From NCBI RefSeq assembly GCF_963678635.1, contig NC_087064.1, positions 14,437,802-14,499,801 on the forward strand: a stretch of 62,000 bases of DNA, written 5' to 3'. Under the pieces are notes generated by a model. That model was given only the letters and a program-made list of their open reading frames with translations. It made no database searches and was not told the DNA's origin. The stretch is from Symsagittifera roscoffensis. Its lineage: Eukaryota; Xenacoelomorpha; Acoela; Convolutidae. Both the position numbers and the translations under genes were made by a program. Positions 35,885 through 45,866 of this stretch are shown piece after piece (positions within the stretch are counted from its first letter, which is position 1; every line of letters starts with the position of its first letter).

Positions 35885-37192
35885 AAGCCTAGATTGAGGT
35901 AGTTAGAACAAAAAAGGAGCTCAACCTAGCGGTGAAGTTAGAGAGATGAAATAAAATGTATCTCAAAAGAATGGAGATTAATTTGAGCAGGTTCAATTGG
36001 GTAATTGTACGGAATTGCTGTGTAAAAAGATGATCGGGATTTTCTAGAGAGGGAAAATTAGTTGGCCTGATTAAGAGAAAAAAATTGCACTCAAGCAATT
36101 AAGTTGATGATTGATCGCGAACCCTTCCCTGTTGATTAGGCTACTAAATTTTATTCTGGCCCCGTTAGAGCCCACTGTATCTGGTTTATTTTGATAATAT
36201 TTTATTTACTAATAGGAACTTTTGTGGTCGCTCGAGTACCAATGATACAACAACAAAAGCAGCGACAAAAAGGGGCAAGCAGCTTAGTGAAGTACAGAGT
36301 AACTGCCATCAACTCAACCAATTCGGTATGATGGACAGTAGTGAAACTCGGTTACTCTGTTGAATTCATACTCAAGGGCTTCAAAGTGCAGTCGGAACAT
36401 TCAAGGTTTCTTTTTGGGTTTTTTTTGCGTTTGATTCAAAATTCTTAGAATCATATATTTACTACTGTATTGCTTTCATCGCCATATTTAGTTCAATTTT
36501 CTCAATGCTTTGCCAGTTATTAAATATAATTGAATAGTTAGTCAACTAGGCTTAGTAGACATCAAATCAAATAATGTTTTCTTTCGCCTCAGGCAGGATT
36601 AAAAATATATAAAGTGCTAATTTAAACCATGCGGACACAACGAATTGAAACTTGAAACCTATAACAAATTTTTCTCAAATTGGGTTGATTTTAGAGGAAA
36701 ACGATGCTGTAATTTCGTTCCGCCAACTTCTGGTCTAAAAGTGTAGCTTCAAAAACGATCATTTTCTACTTTTGTTTTTACTAATCAAGAATTACACTAA
36801 AACTGTACGTTCAATTGCTGACAAAAACAAATCATAGTGAGCCTTAGGTGTAGCCCAAATTTTTTTTGAAGGGTTTTATCTCCAAAAAGGTTTTTACATC
36901 AAAATACCGTTTTTTAAAAAATGACATATTATTGGCTATCAAACAAAAATAAAATTAATAAGACAAAACTGAGACGATTATAGCCTTCAAAACTTTTGTT
37001 GAGCTATATAAGAGGCTCACGCTGATTTTATTCCGCCAGCAGCTTGACCTATATCTTAGGCTTAATTTTTTTAATGACTAAAGGAAGATTTGGAGTAAAA
37101 CTTTGGACCGAATTTTGCCAAACAAACACAGCATATTAATTCCGCTGAAATTCTTAACTTTTGTTCTCTTTACTGAAATACGGAGAGTTGAC

Positions 37193-37827
37193 TCCCTTGA
37201 AAAATCAAACCAAAATTGTGAATAAGTTTATTTGAAACAAGTCCTATAACGCAATTGATTTAGAATCAGATTTGCTTTTCGAGTAAAATTTAGTTATTAC
37301 TGTTTGTGTTTCACGGTTTGAAAAATTCTAGATACTTAAATCGTTTGTGATATGGTAATTTCAAAAAACTCTAAAAATGAATAAACTTCAATTGAAATTT
37401 AAATTGAAAAGACAAAATCTTAAACTGTATATCAGCGTTTGAAAAATTAGCTCATGTAGTTATATCTGCCTAAAAAATGTTTTTGAAAATGTTTTTTGTC
37501 CTTGAAAATGTCCTTGAAAATGTTTTTTGAAATGTTTAAACATGTACAAAAATAAAACCAACACACGCAGAACATTTCTCTCAATCAACGAAGCCGGTAA
37601 TATGTCTACAGTTTTGAAGCGTAATGCTTGGAGCAGTTCAAGTTGGAGATTGTTAGTAAAAAAAAACAAATCTTGTACTCAATTATATCATCTTTTTTGG
37701 TTTTATCATTTAGTTTTTAAATGATGTTTTTATCGATCATATTGAAGTGACTGGAAATAAAACGAGCTCAACAGAATCATTAGAGTGTTTAGAATGATTG
37801 CAGAATCTTTTCAAGCCGCTGAGTAAT
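37193..37827 (+). repeat. Array unit S1
   Basis: 635-bp short unit. At its centre it has three close TTGAAAATGT phrases where the long unit carries extra DNA. Confidence 0.95.
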
Positions 37828-39319
37828 TCCCTTGAAAAATCAAACCAAAATTGTGAATAAGTTTATTTGAAACAAGTCCTATAACGCAATTGATTTAGAA
37901 TCAGATTTGCTTTTCGAGTAAAATTTAGTTATTACTGTTTGTGTTTCACGGTTTGAAAAATTCTAGATACTTAAATCGTTTGTGATATGGTAATTTCAAA
38001 AACTCTAAAATTGAATAAACTTCAATTGAAATTTAAATTGAAAAGACAAAATCTTAAACTGTATATCAGCGTTTGAAAAATTAGCTCATGTAGTTATATC
38101 TGCCTAAAAAGTTTTTGAAAAATCTAAATTATAAAGCATGGGCTGTTAAGTTTTTCTTTGATTATTCGCTGTTATCACCAAGAAGATAATTATATGACAT
38201 TGCTCAATATAGTTTGCTTGAATACTACTAAAATGTAAGAAAATTATGATTGCTTTTTTTCAGATGAAACCAAATTTATTCAGATGAAACAAAAACAAAT
38301 TGAATTGAGGCATGCTATTTTGAAATAAACTACACATATGAGTTTGTAGTTTTCCAATCCGTTCCAGTTTATTGAGTAGACCCAAGCAAACTCTATTAAA
38401 ACTGGAGACTTTTTAAACTAACAGAATAGCTTTTTAGTAGCATTTATTATTAAAAGCACATCAGACCAGGAAACAAATTTCAATAATCTAGCTTACGATA
38501 TACAAAAATCATCAATTTAAAAAAAAAAAATTTCCTTGTTAATTTGTTGCCGGAAGCTTCAAAAACACCAAACAACTCATATTTAATTTTGAGGCAGCTA
38601 TCAACCCAAATAAAAAAATACGGACCAAGTTTTTAGGCCTATAAGCCTCTACTGGCAACTCAGAACCTTACAAAAATTTGCGAGCAAATACATTTTTCAT
38701 CTATATTTTGAGCCATTTGCTTTAAGCTTGCAACTTTAATGAAGTAATTACAAAACGTTCATTAAAATTTTGCAAGCAAAGCAAAAAACGAATGCCAAAA
38801 AACTCGAACTTTGAAAAATATTTAAAAGAGTATATGATTGAACAATTCAATTTGTTACAATTGATAACACTTTAAAAAAAATTAAGTTTACATAAATTAC
38901 CTCTTTTCTAAAATAGTAGATCAAAGACAGAACGAACTCAATAATTAGCTACGTTTTTGGTTTTCTATGTATAGATAGCAATTAACGATTTTTGCGCAAA
39001 ATTTTTTGAAAATGTTTTTTGAAATGTTTAAACATGTACAAAAATAAAACCAACACACGCAGAACATTTCTCTCAATCAACGAAGCCGGTAATATGTCTA
39101 CAGTTTTGAAGCGTAATGCTTGGAGCAGTTCAAGTTGGAGATTGTTAGTAAAAAAAAACAAATCTTGTACTCAATTATATCATCTTTTTTGGTTTTATCA
39201 TTTAGTTTTTAAATGATGTTTTTATCGATCATATTGAAGTGACTGGAAATAAAACGAGCTCAACAGAATCATTAGAGTGTTTAGAATGATTGCAGAATCT
39301 TTTCAAGCCGCTGAGTAAT
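37828..39319 (+). repeat. Array unit L1
   Basis: 1,492-bp long unit. The extra segment runs from about 38,110 (GTTTTTGAAAAATC) to about 39,003 and contains no gene I can support. Confidence 0.95.
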
Positions 39320-39954
39320 TCCCTTGAAAAATCAAACCAAAATTGTGAATAAGTTTATTTGAAACAAGTCCTATAACGCAATTGATTTAGAATCAGATTT
39401 GCTTTTCGAGTAAAATTTAGTTATTACTGTTTGTGTTTCACGGTTTGAAAAATTCTAGATACTTAAATCGTTTGTGATATGGTAATTTCAAAAAACTCTA
39501 AAAATGAATAAACTTCAATTGAAATTTAAATTGAAAAGACAAAATCTTAAACTGTATATCAGCGTTTGAAAAATTAGCTCATGTAGTTATATCTGCCTAA
39601 AAAATGTTTTTGAAAATGTTTTTTGTCCTTGAAAATGTCCTTGAAAATGTTTTTTGAAATGTTTAAACATGTACAAAAATAAAACCAACACACGCAGAAC
39701 ATTTCTCTCAATCAACGAAGCCGGTAATATGCCTACAGTTTTGAAGCGTAATGCTTGGAGCAGTTCAAGTTGGAGATTGTTAGTAAAAAAAAACAAATCT
39801 TGTACTCAATTATATCATCTTTTTTGGTTTTATCATTTAGTTTTTAAATGATGTTTTTATCGATCATATTGAAGTGACTGGAAATAAAACGAGCTCAACA
39901 GAATCATTAGAGTGTTTAGAATGATTGCAGAATCTTTTCAAGCCGCTGAGTAAT
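39320..39954 (+). repeat. Array unit S2
   Basis: 635-bp short unit, differing from S1 by isolated substitutions (for example ATGCCTAC for ATGTCTAC). Confidence 0.95.
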
Positions 39955-40589
39955 TCCCTTGAAAAATCAAACCAAAATTGTGAATAAGTTTATTTGAAAC
40001 AAGTCCTATAACGCAATTGATTTAGAATCAGATTTGCTCTTCGAGTAAAATTTAGTTATTACTGTTTGTGTTTCACGGTTTGAAAAATTCTAGATACTTA
40101 AATCGTTTGTGATATGGTAATTTCAAAAAACTCTAAAAATGAATAAACTTCAATTGAAATTTAAATTGAAAAGACAAAATCTTAAACTGTATATCAGCGT
40201 TTGAAAAATTAGCTCATGTAGTTATATCTGCCTAAAAAATGTTTTTGAAAATGTTTTTTGTCCTTGAAAATGTCCTTGAAAATGTTTTTTGAAATGTTTA
40301 AACATGTACAAAAATAAAACCAACACACGCAGAACATTTCTCTCAATCAACGAAGCCGGTAATATGTCTACAGTTTTGAAGCGTAATGCTTGGAGCAGTT
40401 CAAGTTGGAGATTGTTAGTAAAAAAAAACAAATCTTGTACTCAATTATATCATCTTTTTTGGTTTTATCATTTAGTTTTTAAATGATGTTTTTATCTATC
40501 ATATTGAAGTGACTGGAAATAAAACGAGCTCAACAGAATCATTAGAGTGTTTAGAATGATTGCAGAATCTTTTCAAGCCGCTGAGTAAT
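39955..40589 (+). repeat. Array unit S3
   Basis: 635-bp short unit directly after S2. Confidence 0.95.
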
Positions 40590-42083
40590 TCCCTTGAAAA
40601 ATCAAACCAAAATTGTGAATAAGTTTATTTGAAACAAGTCCTATAACGCAATTGATTTAGAATCAGATTTGCTTTTCGAGTAAAATTTAGTTATTACTGT
40701 TTGTGTTTCACGGTTTGAAAAATTCTAGATACTTAAATCGTTTGTGATATGGTAATTTCAAAAACTCTAAAATTGAATAAACTTCAATTGAAATTTAAAT
40801 TGAAAAGACAAAATCTTAAACTGTATATCAGCGTTTGAAAAATTAGCTCATGTAGTTATATCTGCCTAAAAAGTTTTTGAAAAATCTAAATTATAAAGCA
40901 TGGGCTGTTAAGTTTTTCTTTGATTATTCGCTGTTATCACGAAGAAGATAATTATATGACATTGCTCAATATAGTTTGCTTGAATACTACTAAAATGTAA
41001 GAAAATTATGATTGCTTTTTTTCAGATGAAACCAAATTTATTCAGATGAAACAAAAACAAATTGAATTGAGGCATGCTATTTTGAAATATACTACACATA
41101 TGAGTTTGTAGTTTTCCAATCCGTTCCAGTTTATTGAGTAGACCCAAGCAAACTCTATTAAAACTGGAGACTTTTTAAACTAACAGAATAGCTTTTTAGT
41201 AGCATTTATTATTAAAAGCACATCAGACCAGGAAACAAATTTCAATAATCTAGCTTACGATATACAAAAATCATCAATTTAAAAAAAAAAGAAATTTCCT
41301 TGTTAATTTGTTGCCGGAAGCTTCAAAAACACGAAACAACTCATATTTAATTTTGAGGCAGCTATCAACCCAAATAAAAAAATACGGACCAAGTTTTTAG
41401 GCCTATAAGCCTCTACTGGCAACTCAGAACCTTACAAAAATTTGCGAGCAAATACATTTTTCATCTATATTTTGAGCCATTTGCTTTAAGCTTGCAACTT
41501 TAATGAAGTAATTACAAAACTTTCATTAAAATTTTGCAAGCAAAGCAAAAAACGAATGCCAAAAAACTCGAACTTTGAAAAATATTTAAAAGAGTATATG
41601 ATTGAACAATTCAATTTGTTACAATTGATAACACTTTAAAAAAAATTAAGTTTACATAAATTACCTCTTTTCTAAAATAGTAGATCAAAGACAGAACGAA
41701 CTCAATAATTAGCTACGTTTTTGGTTTTCTATGTATAGATAGCAATTAACGATTTTTGCGCAAAATTTTTTGAAAATGTTTTTTGAAATGTTTAAACATG
41801 TACAAAAATAAAACCAACACACGCAGAACATTTCTCTCAATCAACGAAGCCGGTAATATGTCTACAGTTTTGAAGCGTAATGCTTGGAGCAGTTCAAGTT
41901 GGAGATTGTTAGTAAAAAAAAACAAATCTTGTACTCAATTATATCATCTTTTTTGGTTTTATCATTTAGTTTTTAAATGATGTTTTTATCGATCATATTG
42001 AAGTGACTGGAAATAAAACGAGCTCAACAGAATCATTAGAGTGTTTAGAATGATTGCAGAATCTTTTCAAGCCGCTGAGTAAT
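40590..42083 (+). repeat. Array unit L2
   Basis: 1,494-bp long unit. The array ends at GAGTAAT, followed by unrelated sequence. Confidence 0.95.
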
Positions 42084-42682
42084 CCCCAAAAAAATAATTT
42101 GCGACTGGGAACGTAAAAATAACGCCAAACTGTTTGTCTCAATTCACTTTGAACTAATTTAGTTTGACTCTTAACGCTTTAACAAAAGCACATACGTTGC
42201 ACATCAATCATTAAAATTAGACAAAATTAGCAATTTTTGCACTCCCATAGCGTTACACAAATTATCAAGGATGATGACAAAAAAATTGTCCTTCTTTTCT
42301 ATGCTCAGTGTATCAATAATTTTCAGACTATGAAAAAAGTTTCATCAAAGTGTGCTGGCTTATAAAACTTGTCGAGATAAATTACTGTGTCACAATCTTC
42401 AAAAATTGAAACAATTAGTAGATTTCAGTGATGCAGGATGTATAAAATTTTAAAGAGAATTCAAGTGAGAACCGAACCGCACACTTCGACTTCTGTGCCA
42501 ACACCTCTAACTTTTAAACAATGGATCCCATAATAGACAGTGGATCTAACTAAAAAAGAGAAATTTTTTTTGGCTGAATGGGTTTGTAAATGAATTCGCG
42601 CTGTTTTTTTGTCTAAATTTTTAAACCCATTCAAACAAAATTTTTTCCTCTTTTTTCTAACAACCGATGAGTGCAAAACAGG

Positions 42683-43140
42683 GCTGCTCGTATCAAGTCA
42701 AAGCCCTGCATTTTCTGACTGCCTTTCAAGGTTTATGGAGCAGCAATAACATGAAAAAGTTATATGTAATAGATAAAATGATTTTTTTTTCAATTTGAGA
42801 TTATTTTTTTGAAAATCATCACCCCACACCCCGTACAAAGTCATGATTTTTGCTCCTAGAAACAAATCAATTGTGGCAAATAAGCTTGATTCAACCATTC
42901 TGGAACAATTTCTAAGACGAATTAACTTTCGCTTACGCATTCAGAGCGCGAAATATATCGCGCATTAGTTGTCGTAAATTGGCCACAATAGCAATATTTA
43001 AACCCCCATAACTTTACAAAAAAGTTCACGGGTAAATTATCTTTTCAATTTTAAGCTCAAGACAACAAAATCTTTCAAAGAATATAACAAAATTCCGTCA
43101 AAATGGGTATTTAAAAAGTCGAAATTTGTCTAACAATTGA
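42683..43140 (-). repeat. Repeat family R, copy 7
   Basis: It begins GGCTGCTCGTATCAAGTC and runs through CACCCCACACCCC, ATCAATTGTGGCAAATAAG and GCGCATTAGTTGTC to AAAAAGTCGAAATTTGTC. It shows the uninterrupted CAAATCAATT site that is occupied by a MITE in copy 5. Confidence 0.7.
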
Positions 43141-43854
43141 AAATTGAAATGAAACCCATTTTTTAAGCAAAACTGAAAGAATGTCATTGTCAGTGTTTGA
43201 CTAATATTTTAAGAAATGCGACCTAAACATGTCATATTCTGGGTCATATATCTCTTCTCCATTAACTGTTTGGAGCTGTTGTCGTTGGCACAACTTATCA
43301 AACTGAAAAATCGGATGTTTCAGGTGCTGTCAATCTAAAAATGGGTGAGATGTCTCAACTTGTCGAAGGTATATCCAAATTTGGTACAATTTTTTTTTCT
43401 TGTCAAAGCGTTATGGTGAATATGCAATTAGCATAAATAACATTTACCAATCACGTCTGTTACTTCGTCAAGCATAGCTAATTTCATTCCCTCGGTAGAG
43501 AAAAAGGCATTAAGCATTTTCTATAATAAAATCACATGGTAGCACTAAGCAAGGGATGCCAGTTTTCTTACAAGGAATATTACTTAACATGAAGCATTTC
43601 ACAGATCTGCCAATTATGCAACGTAAAACACAAAACTTGATATAGTTCAGTTTTTTTTTCAGTTGTGTTCCCTCCCCCGCCTCGTCTTAAATGATTTAAA
43701 AAAACTAAAAATGTTTGCAGCAAATTGGAGCAATGTTATTGGAACCTGATCTAAACTACATTTTATGATTGGATAAATTAGATATTTTACCAATGTAAAG
43801 TATTTAATATTAACCAATCATGATCCATCTAACTAACAATCCACTTATTTGTAA

Positions 43855-43882
43855 GTGCTGAAATTACTTGTAATTTCAGCAC
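43855..43882. repeat. Perfect 12-bp palindrome at the edge of the retroelement zone
   Basis: GTGCTGAAATTA and TAATTTCAGCAC are separated by CTTG. Base composition changes to A/C-rich within about 50 bp downstream, so this may mark or lie near the 5' boundary of the element. It is not itself an LTR. Confidence 0.6.
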
Positions 43883-44236
43883 CAGAGAGATTTGAATTTA
43901 ACTTAGAAATTAGTTGAACTCTCCCGAGTACTTCAGCAACCGCAATAAACCAGTATACCCTAGATCTATTGAGCCTAGCAGAGACTAGTTAAACAACCTG
44001 AGACTAGATAGTATAAGAGTAAGATTAGGATCGGTATTAGACTAAGAAGTTGCACGAATCTATCCGGCCGAAAATAAGATAGCGTGACGAGCAGACGGTG
44101 TACCCTATCCGAAATTACTCTATGAGTTATACACTTCGGTCCTAACTCATCTGGTGCGACCATAAGTCTCGAACAAGACCTTAATAGCTTAGCATTAACC
44201 AATAATAGATTAGAAATTAGACAAAACATTTACAAA

Positions 44237-44470
44237 ATGTTATACGACAATAATTTAATCGAAATGTCTCTACGACTCAATAGATCAGAGCCAATATTCC
44301 GAACGATAACAGAACTACCCGGAATTGGAAGAAGACCTCGAACCAGAGACGACATACGACAAAGCAGAAACTTACCATATAGTTATATGATAGTTCGGCA
44401 AAAGCCAGAACAAACTTTTGTATTTAGAATACTACTAGCAATGAATTTAGATTTTCATTTGCAAACATAA
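44237..44470 (+). CDS. Possible small leader ORF, 77 residues, unknown
   Basis: The open frame extends back to 44,123 without another ATG. From the ATG at 44,237 it encodes 77 residues, with NLIEMSLRLNRSEP and PGIGRRPRTRD segments that are protein-like rather than low complexity. It ends just before an inverted repeat (ATTTTGAAG / CTTCAAAAT, 44,469-44,495). No family is recognised. It may be a leader peptide, an exon joined by splicing, or a remnant. Confidence 0.35.
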   Translation: MLYDNNLIEMSLRLNRSEPIFRTITELPGIGRRPRTRDDIRQSRNLPYSYMIVRQKPEQTFVFRILLAMNLDFHLQT

Positions 44471-44761
44471 AATTTTGAAGTCAATCTTCAAAATCATTTC
44501 AGGCGCTAAACAAAATTATTAATATACAATAACGATTGATAAAAAGATCTCAGATCGTTTTCCAAAATTCTGCAGTAATATACAAAACATGTTTGAAAAA
44601 TATTTATTGAAAAATCAAAATAAAAATTAGTAGCATGACAATAAATGATTAGTAATTATAAATCATCCTGTTGTTCTAGCTTCATCGCCTAAACATAACA
44701 GCAATCATAAGCTCACTAATATCATAAAAATACTAAATCTATTCTTTACACAAATTTAAAA

Positions 44762-44881
44762 CATTTTAAACTTAAATTCACTTAATTTTAAAATCAGATC
44801 ATCAAGGCTTATCCTTGGATCTTAAATCATTTTCTATTTAATTAAATTTAAAACTTGATCATCAAGGCCTATCCTTGGATC
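44762..44881 (+). repeat. 60-bp tandem duplication with a palindromic core
   Basis: GATCATCAAGGCTTATCCTTGGATC at 44,797-44,821 recurs with one change exactly 60 bp later at 44,857-44,881. Each core can fold (CAAGG with CCTTG). The left halves are more diverged. Confidence 0.85.
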
Positions 44882-44885
44882 AAAA

Positions 44886-44901
44886 AGAACAACTTTGTTC
44901 T
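44886..44901 (+). other. Tight stem-loop in the leader
   Basis: AGAACA and TGTTCT flank a 4-nt loop (ACTT), immediately after the second 60-bp copy. Confidence 0.5.
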
Positions 44902-44919
44902 CCCCCACCCACTTAAACG

Positions 44920-45311
44920 AGTGTCTAACGACCTCAAACGTCGATTCACTATCCAACCCTTTCTAAAAACCCAGGACTAATAGAAAGTTTTGAACAAAAC
45001 TAATCATTCAAATTAGGATAAACAGTGAAGAACTTCGGTTATTCATCCTTCACTTGATCCCCCCTCTTACCAGACCCAGGATAAATCTTAGACTTAGTAA
45101 GTTTAAAATAGTATCTAACGAACTACTCGCGTTCTAATTATACCTGAACCCTGTGGATCGATTTACTATTCTCCAACCCTGAACACAATCACTACCCTTA
45201 AGTAAGATTAAGTAAGTTAACACCTTAGCTTATACTAGCCACGAGAAAGTATAAAATCATTCTTCGGATTCGATATACTTTTCTCCCCAACCCTGAACAA
45301 ATAGACCCAGG
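44920..45311 (+). promoter_or_regulatory. Structured 5' leader with repeated stem-loop modules
   Basis: CCAACCCT occurs at 44,953, 45,173 and 45,287, and ACCCAGG at 44,969, 45,074 and 45,305. Next to these stand stems of different sequence: AGTGAAG/CTTCACT (45,024-45,054), AATAGTA/TACTATT (45,107-45,170) and AAAGTATA/TATACTTT (45,246-45,281). Keeping pairing while changing bases hints at conserved RNA structure. Possible roles are packaging, dimerisation or internal ribosome entry; none is shown by the sequence. Confidence 0.45.
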
Positions 45312-45398
45312 TTAGGCTAACAAAAAAATCGTAAGGACTAACAGTTTAAGCAAATAGAAATCATTTAACAACCTTTTGCATCCGTCATCCTAAACCTT

Positions 45399-45866
45399 AT
45401 GTCATTTAAAAACCTAGGAAATAAACAAACAATCGTTTTACACAATTGTGAAATAAATAACAAAAAATACGACCTTGTAATCACACCTCATACACAAACA
45501 GTTGGATACATTAGAACAAAACGACAAACATTAAAGAGAAAAATACTAACTAAACAAAGACAAATAACACAAAAAAGATTTTCAAAAAATCGAAACGCAT
45601 TTTCAGAATCAGAAACCAACAGTTTAGACGAACTTTATAAACTAAAAGAATCAATAGATAAAAATTGCCCCATCCACGATCAATTATATTTCTCTGACTC
45701 AGAAACAACTTCAAATTCATCAAAAAGAGGAAAAAGAAGAATAAAAAAGCAGTATAAACACAAACCAGTACATTTATACAATTGGAATCAACCAATTAGA
45801 CACATTGATAATTACATATTAACAGTCATCGAACGAAAAAATGAGCTCAACGCACACCCCAGGTGA
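45399..45866 (+). CDS. Basic 155-residue ORF overlapping the start of gag-pol
   Basis: ATG at 45,399 to TGA at 45,864-45,866, in a different frame from gag-pol and overlapping its start by 26 nt. The product is Lys/Arg-rich (for example RTKRQTLKRKILTKQRQ and KRGKRRIKKQYKHK) with Ser/acidic patches between, suggesting nucleic-acid binding. There is no zinc-knuckle, membrane segment or recognised domain. Position upstream of gag resembles accessory or leader proteins of some retroelements. Expression of both frames would need leaky scanning or reinitiation. Confidence 0.6.
   Translation: MSFKNLGNKQTIVLHNCEINNKKYDLVITPHTQTVGYIRTKRQTLKRKILTKQRQITQKRFSKNRNAFSESETNSLDELYKLKESIDKNCPIHDQLYFSDSETTSNSSKRGKRRIKKQYKHKPVHLYNWNQPIRHIDNYILTVIERKNELNAHPR

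Larger units (their letters stand above)
37193..42083 (+). repeat. Near-identical tandem array, order S-L-S-S-L
   Basis: Five head-to-tail units begin TCCCTTGAAAAATC and end GCCGCTGAGTAAT: S 37,193-37,827, L 37,828-39,319, S 39,320-39,954, S 39,955-40,589, L 40,590-42,083. The three S units are 635 bp. L units (1,492 and 1,494 bp) have the same ends but carry about 860 bp of extra sequence in the middle. Copies differ by only a few bases, so the array is recent, gene-converted or an assembly product. The conserved 65-codon frame in each unit has no recognisable family. Confidence 0.95.

Noticed and set aside
37527-41980. 65-codon frame repeated in all five array units as a conserved gene
   Set aside because: The units are nearly identical, so conservation of the frame carries no evidence. 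There is no family match, and an antisense frame is equally open in the S units.
44152-44174. Sequence starting TGGTGCGACC as a tRNA primer-binding site
   Set aside because: It follows an AACTCA, LTR-like end, but the complementary tRNA 3' end does not match a tRNA I know, the T-arm comes out one base short, and no LTR supports the position.
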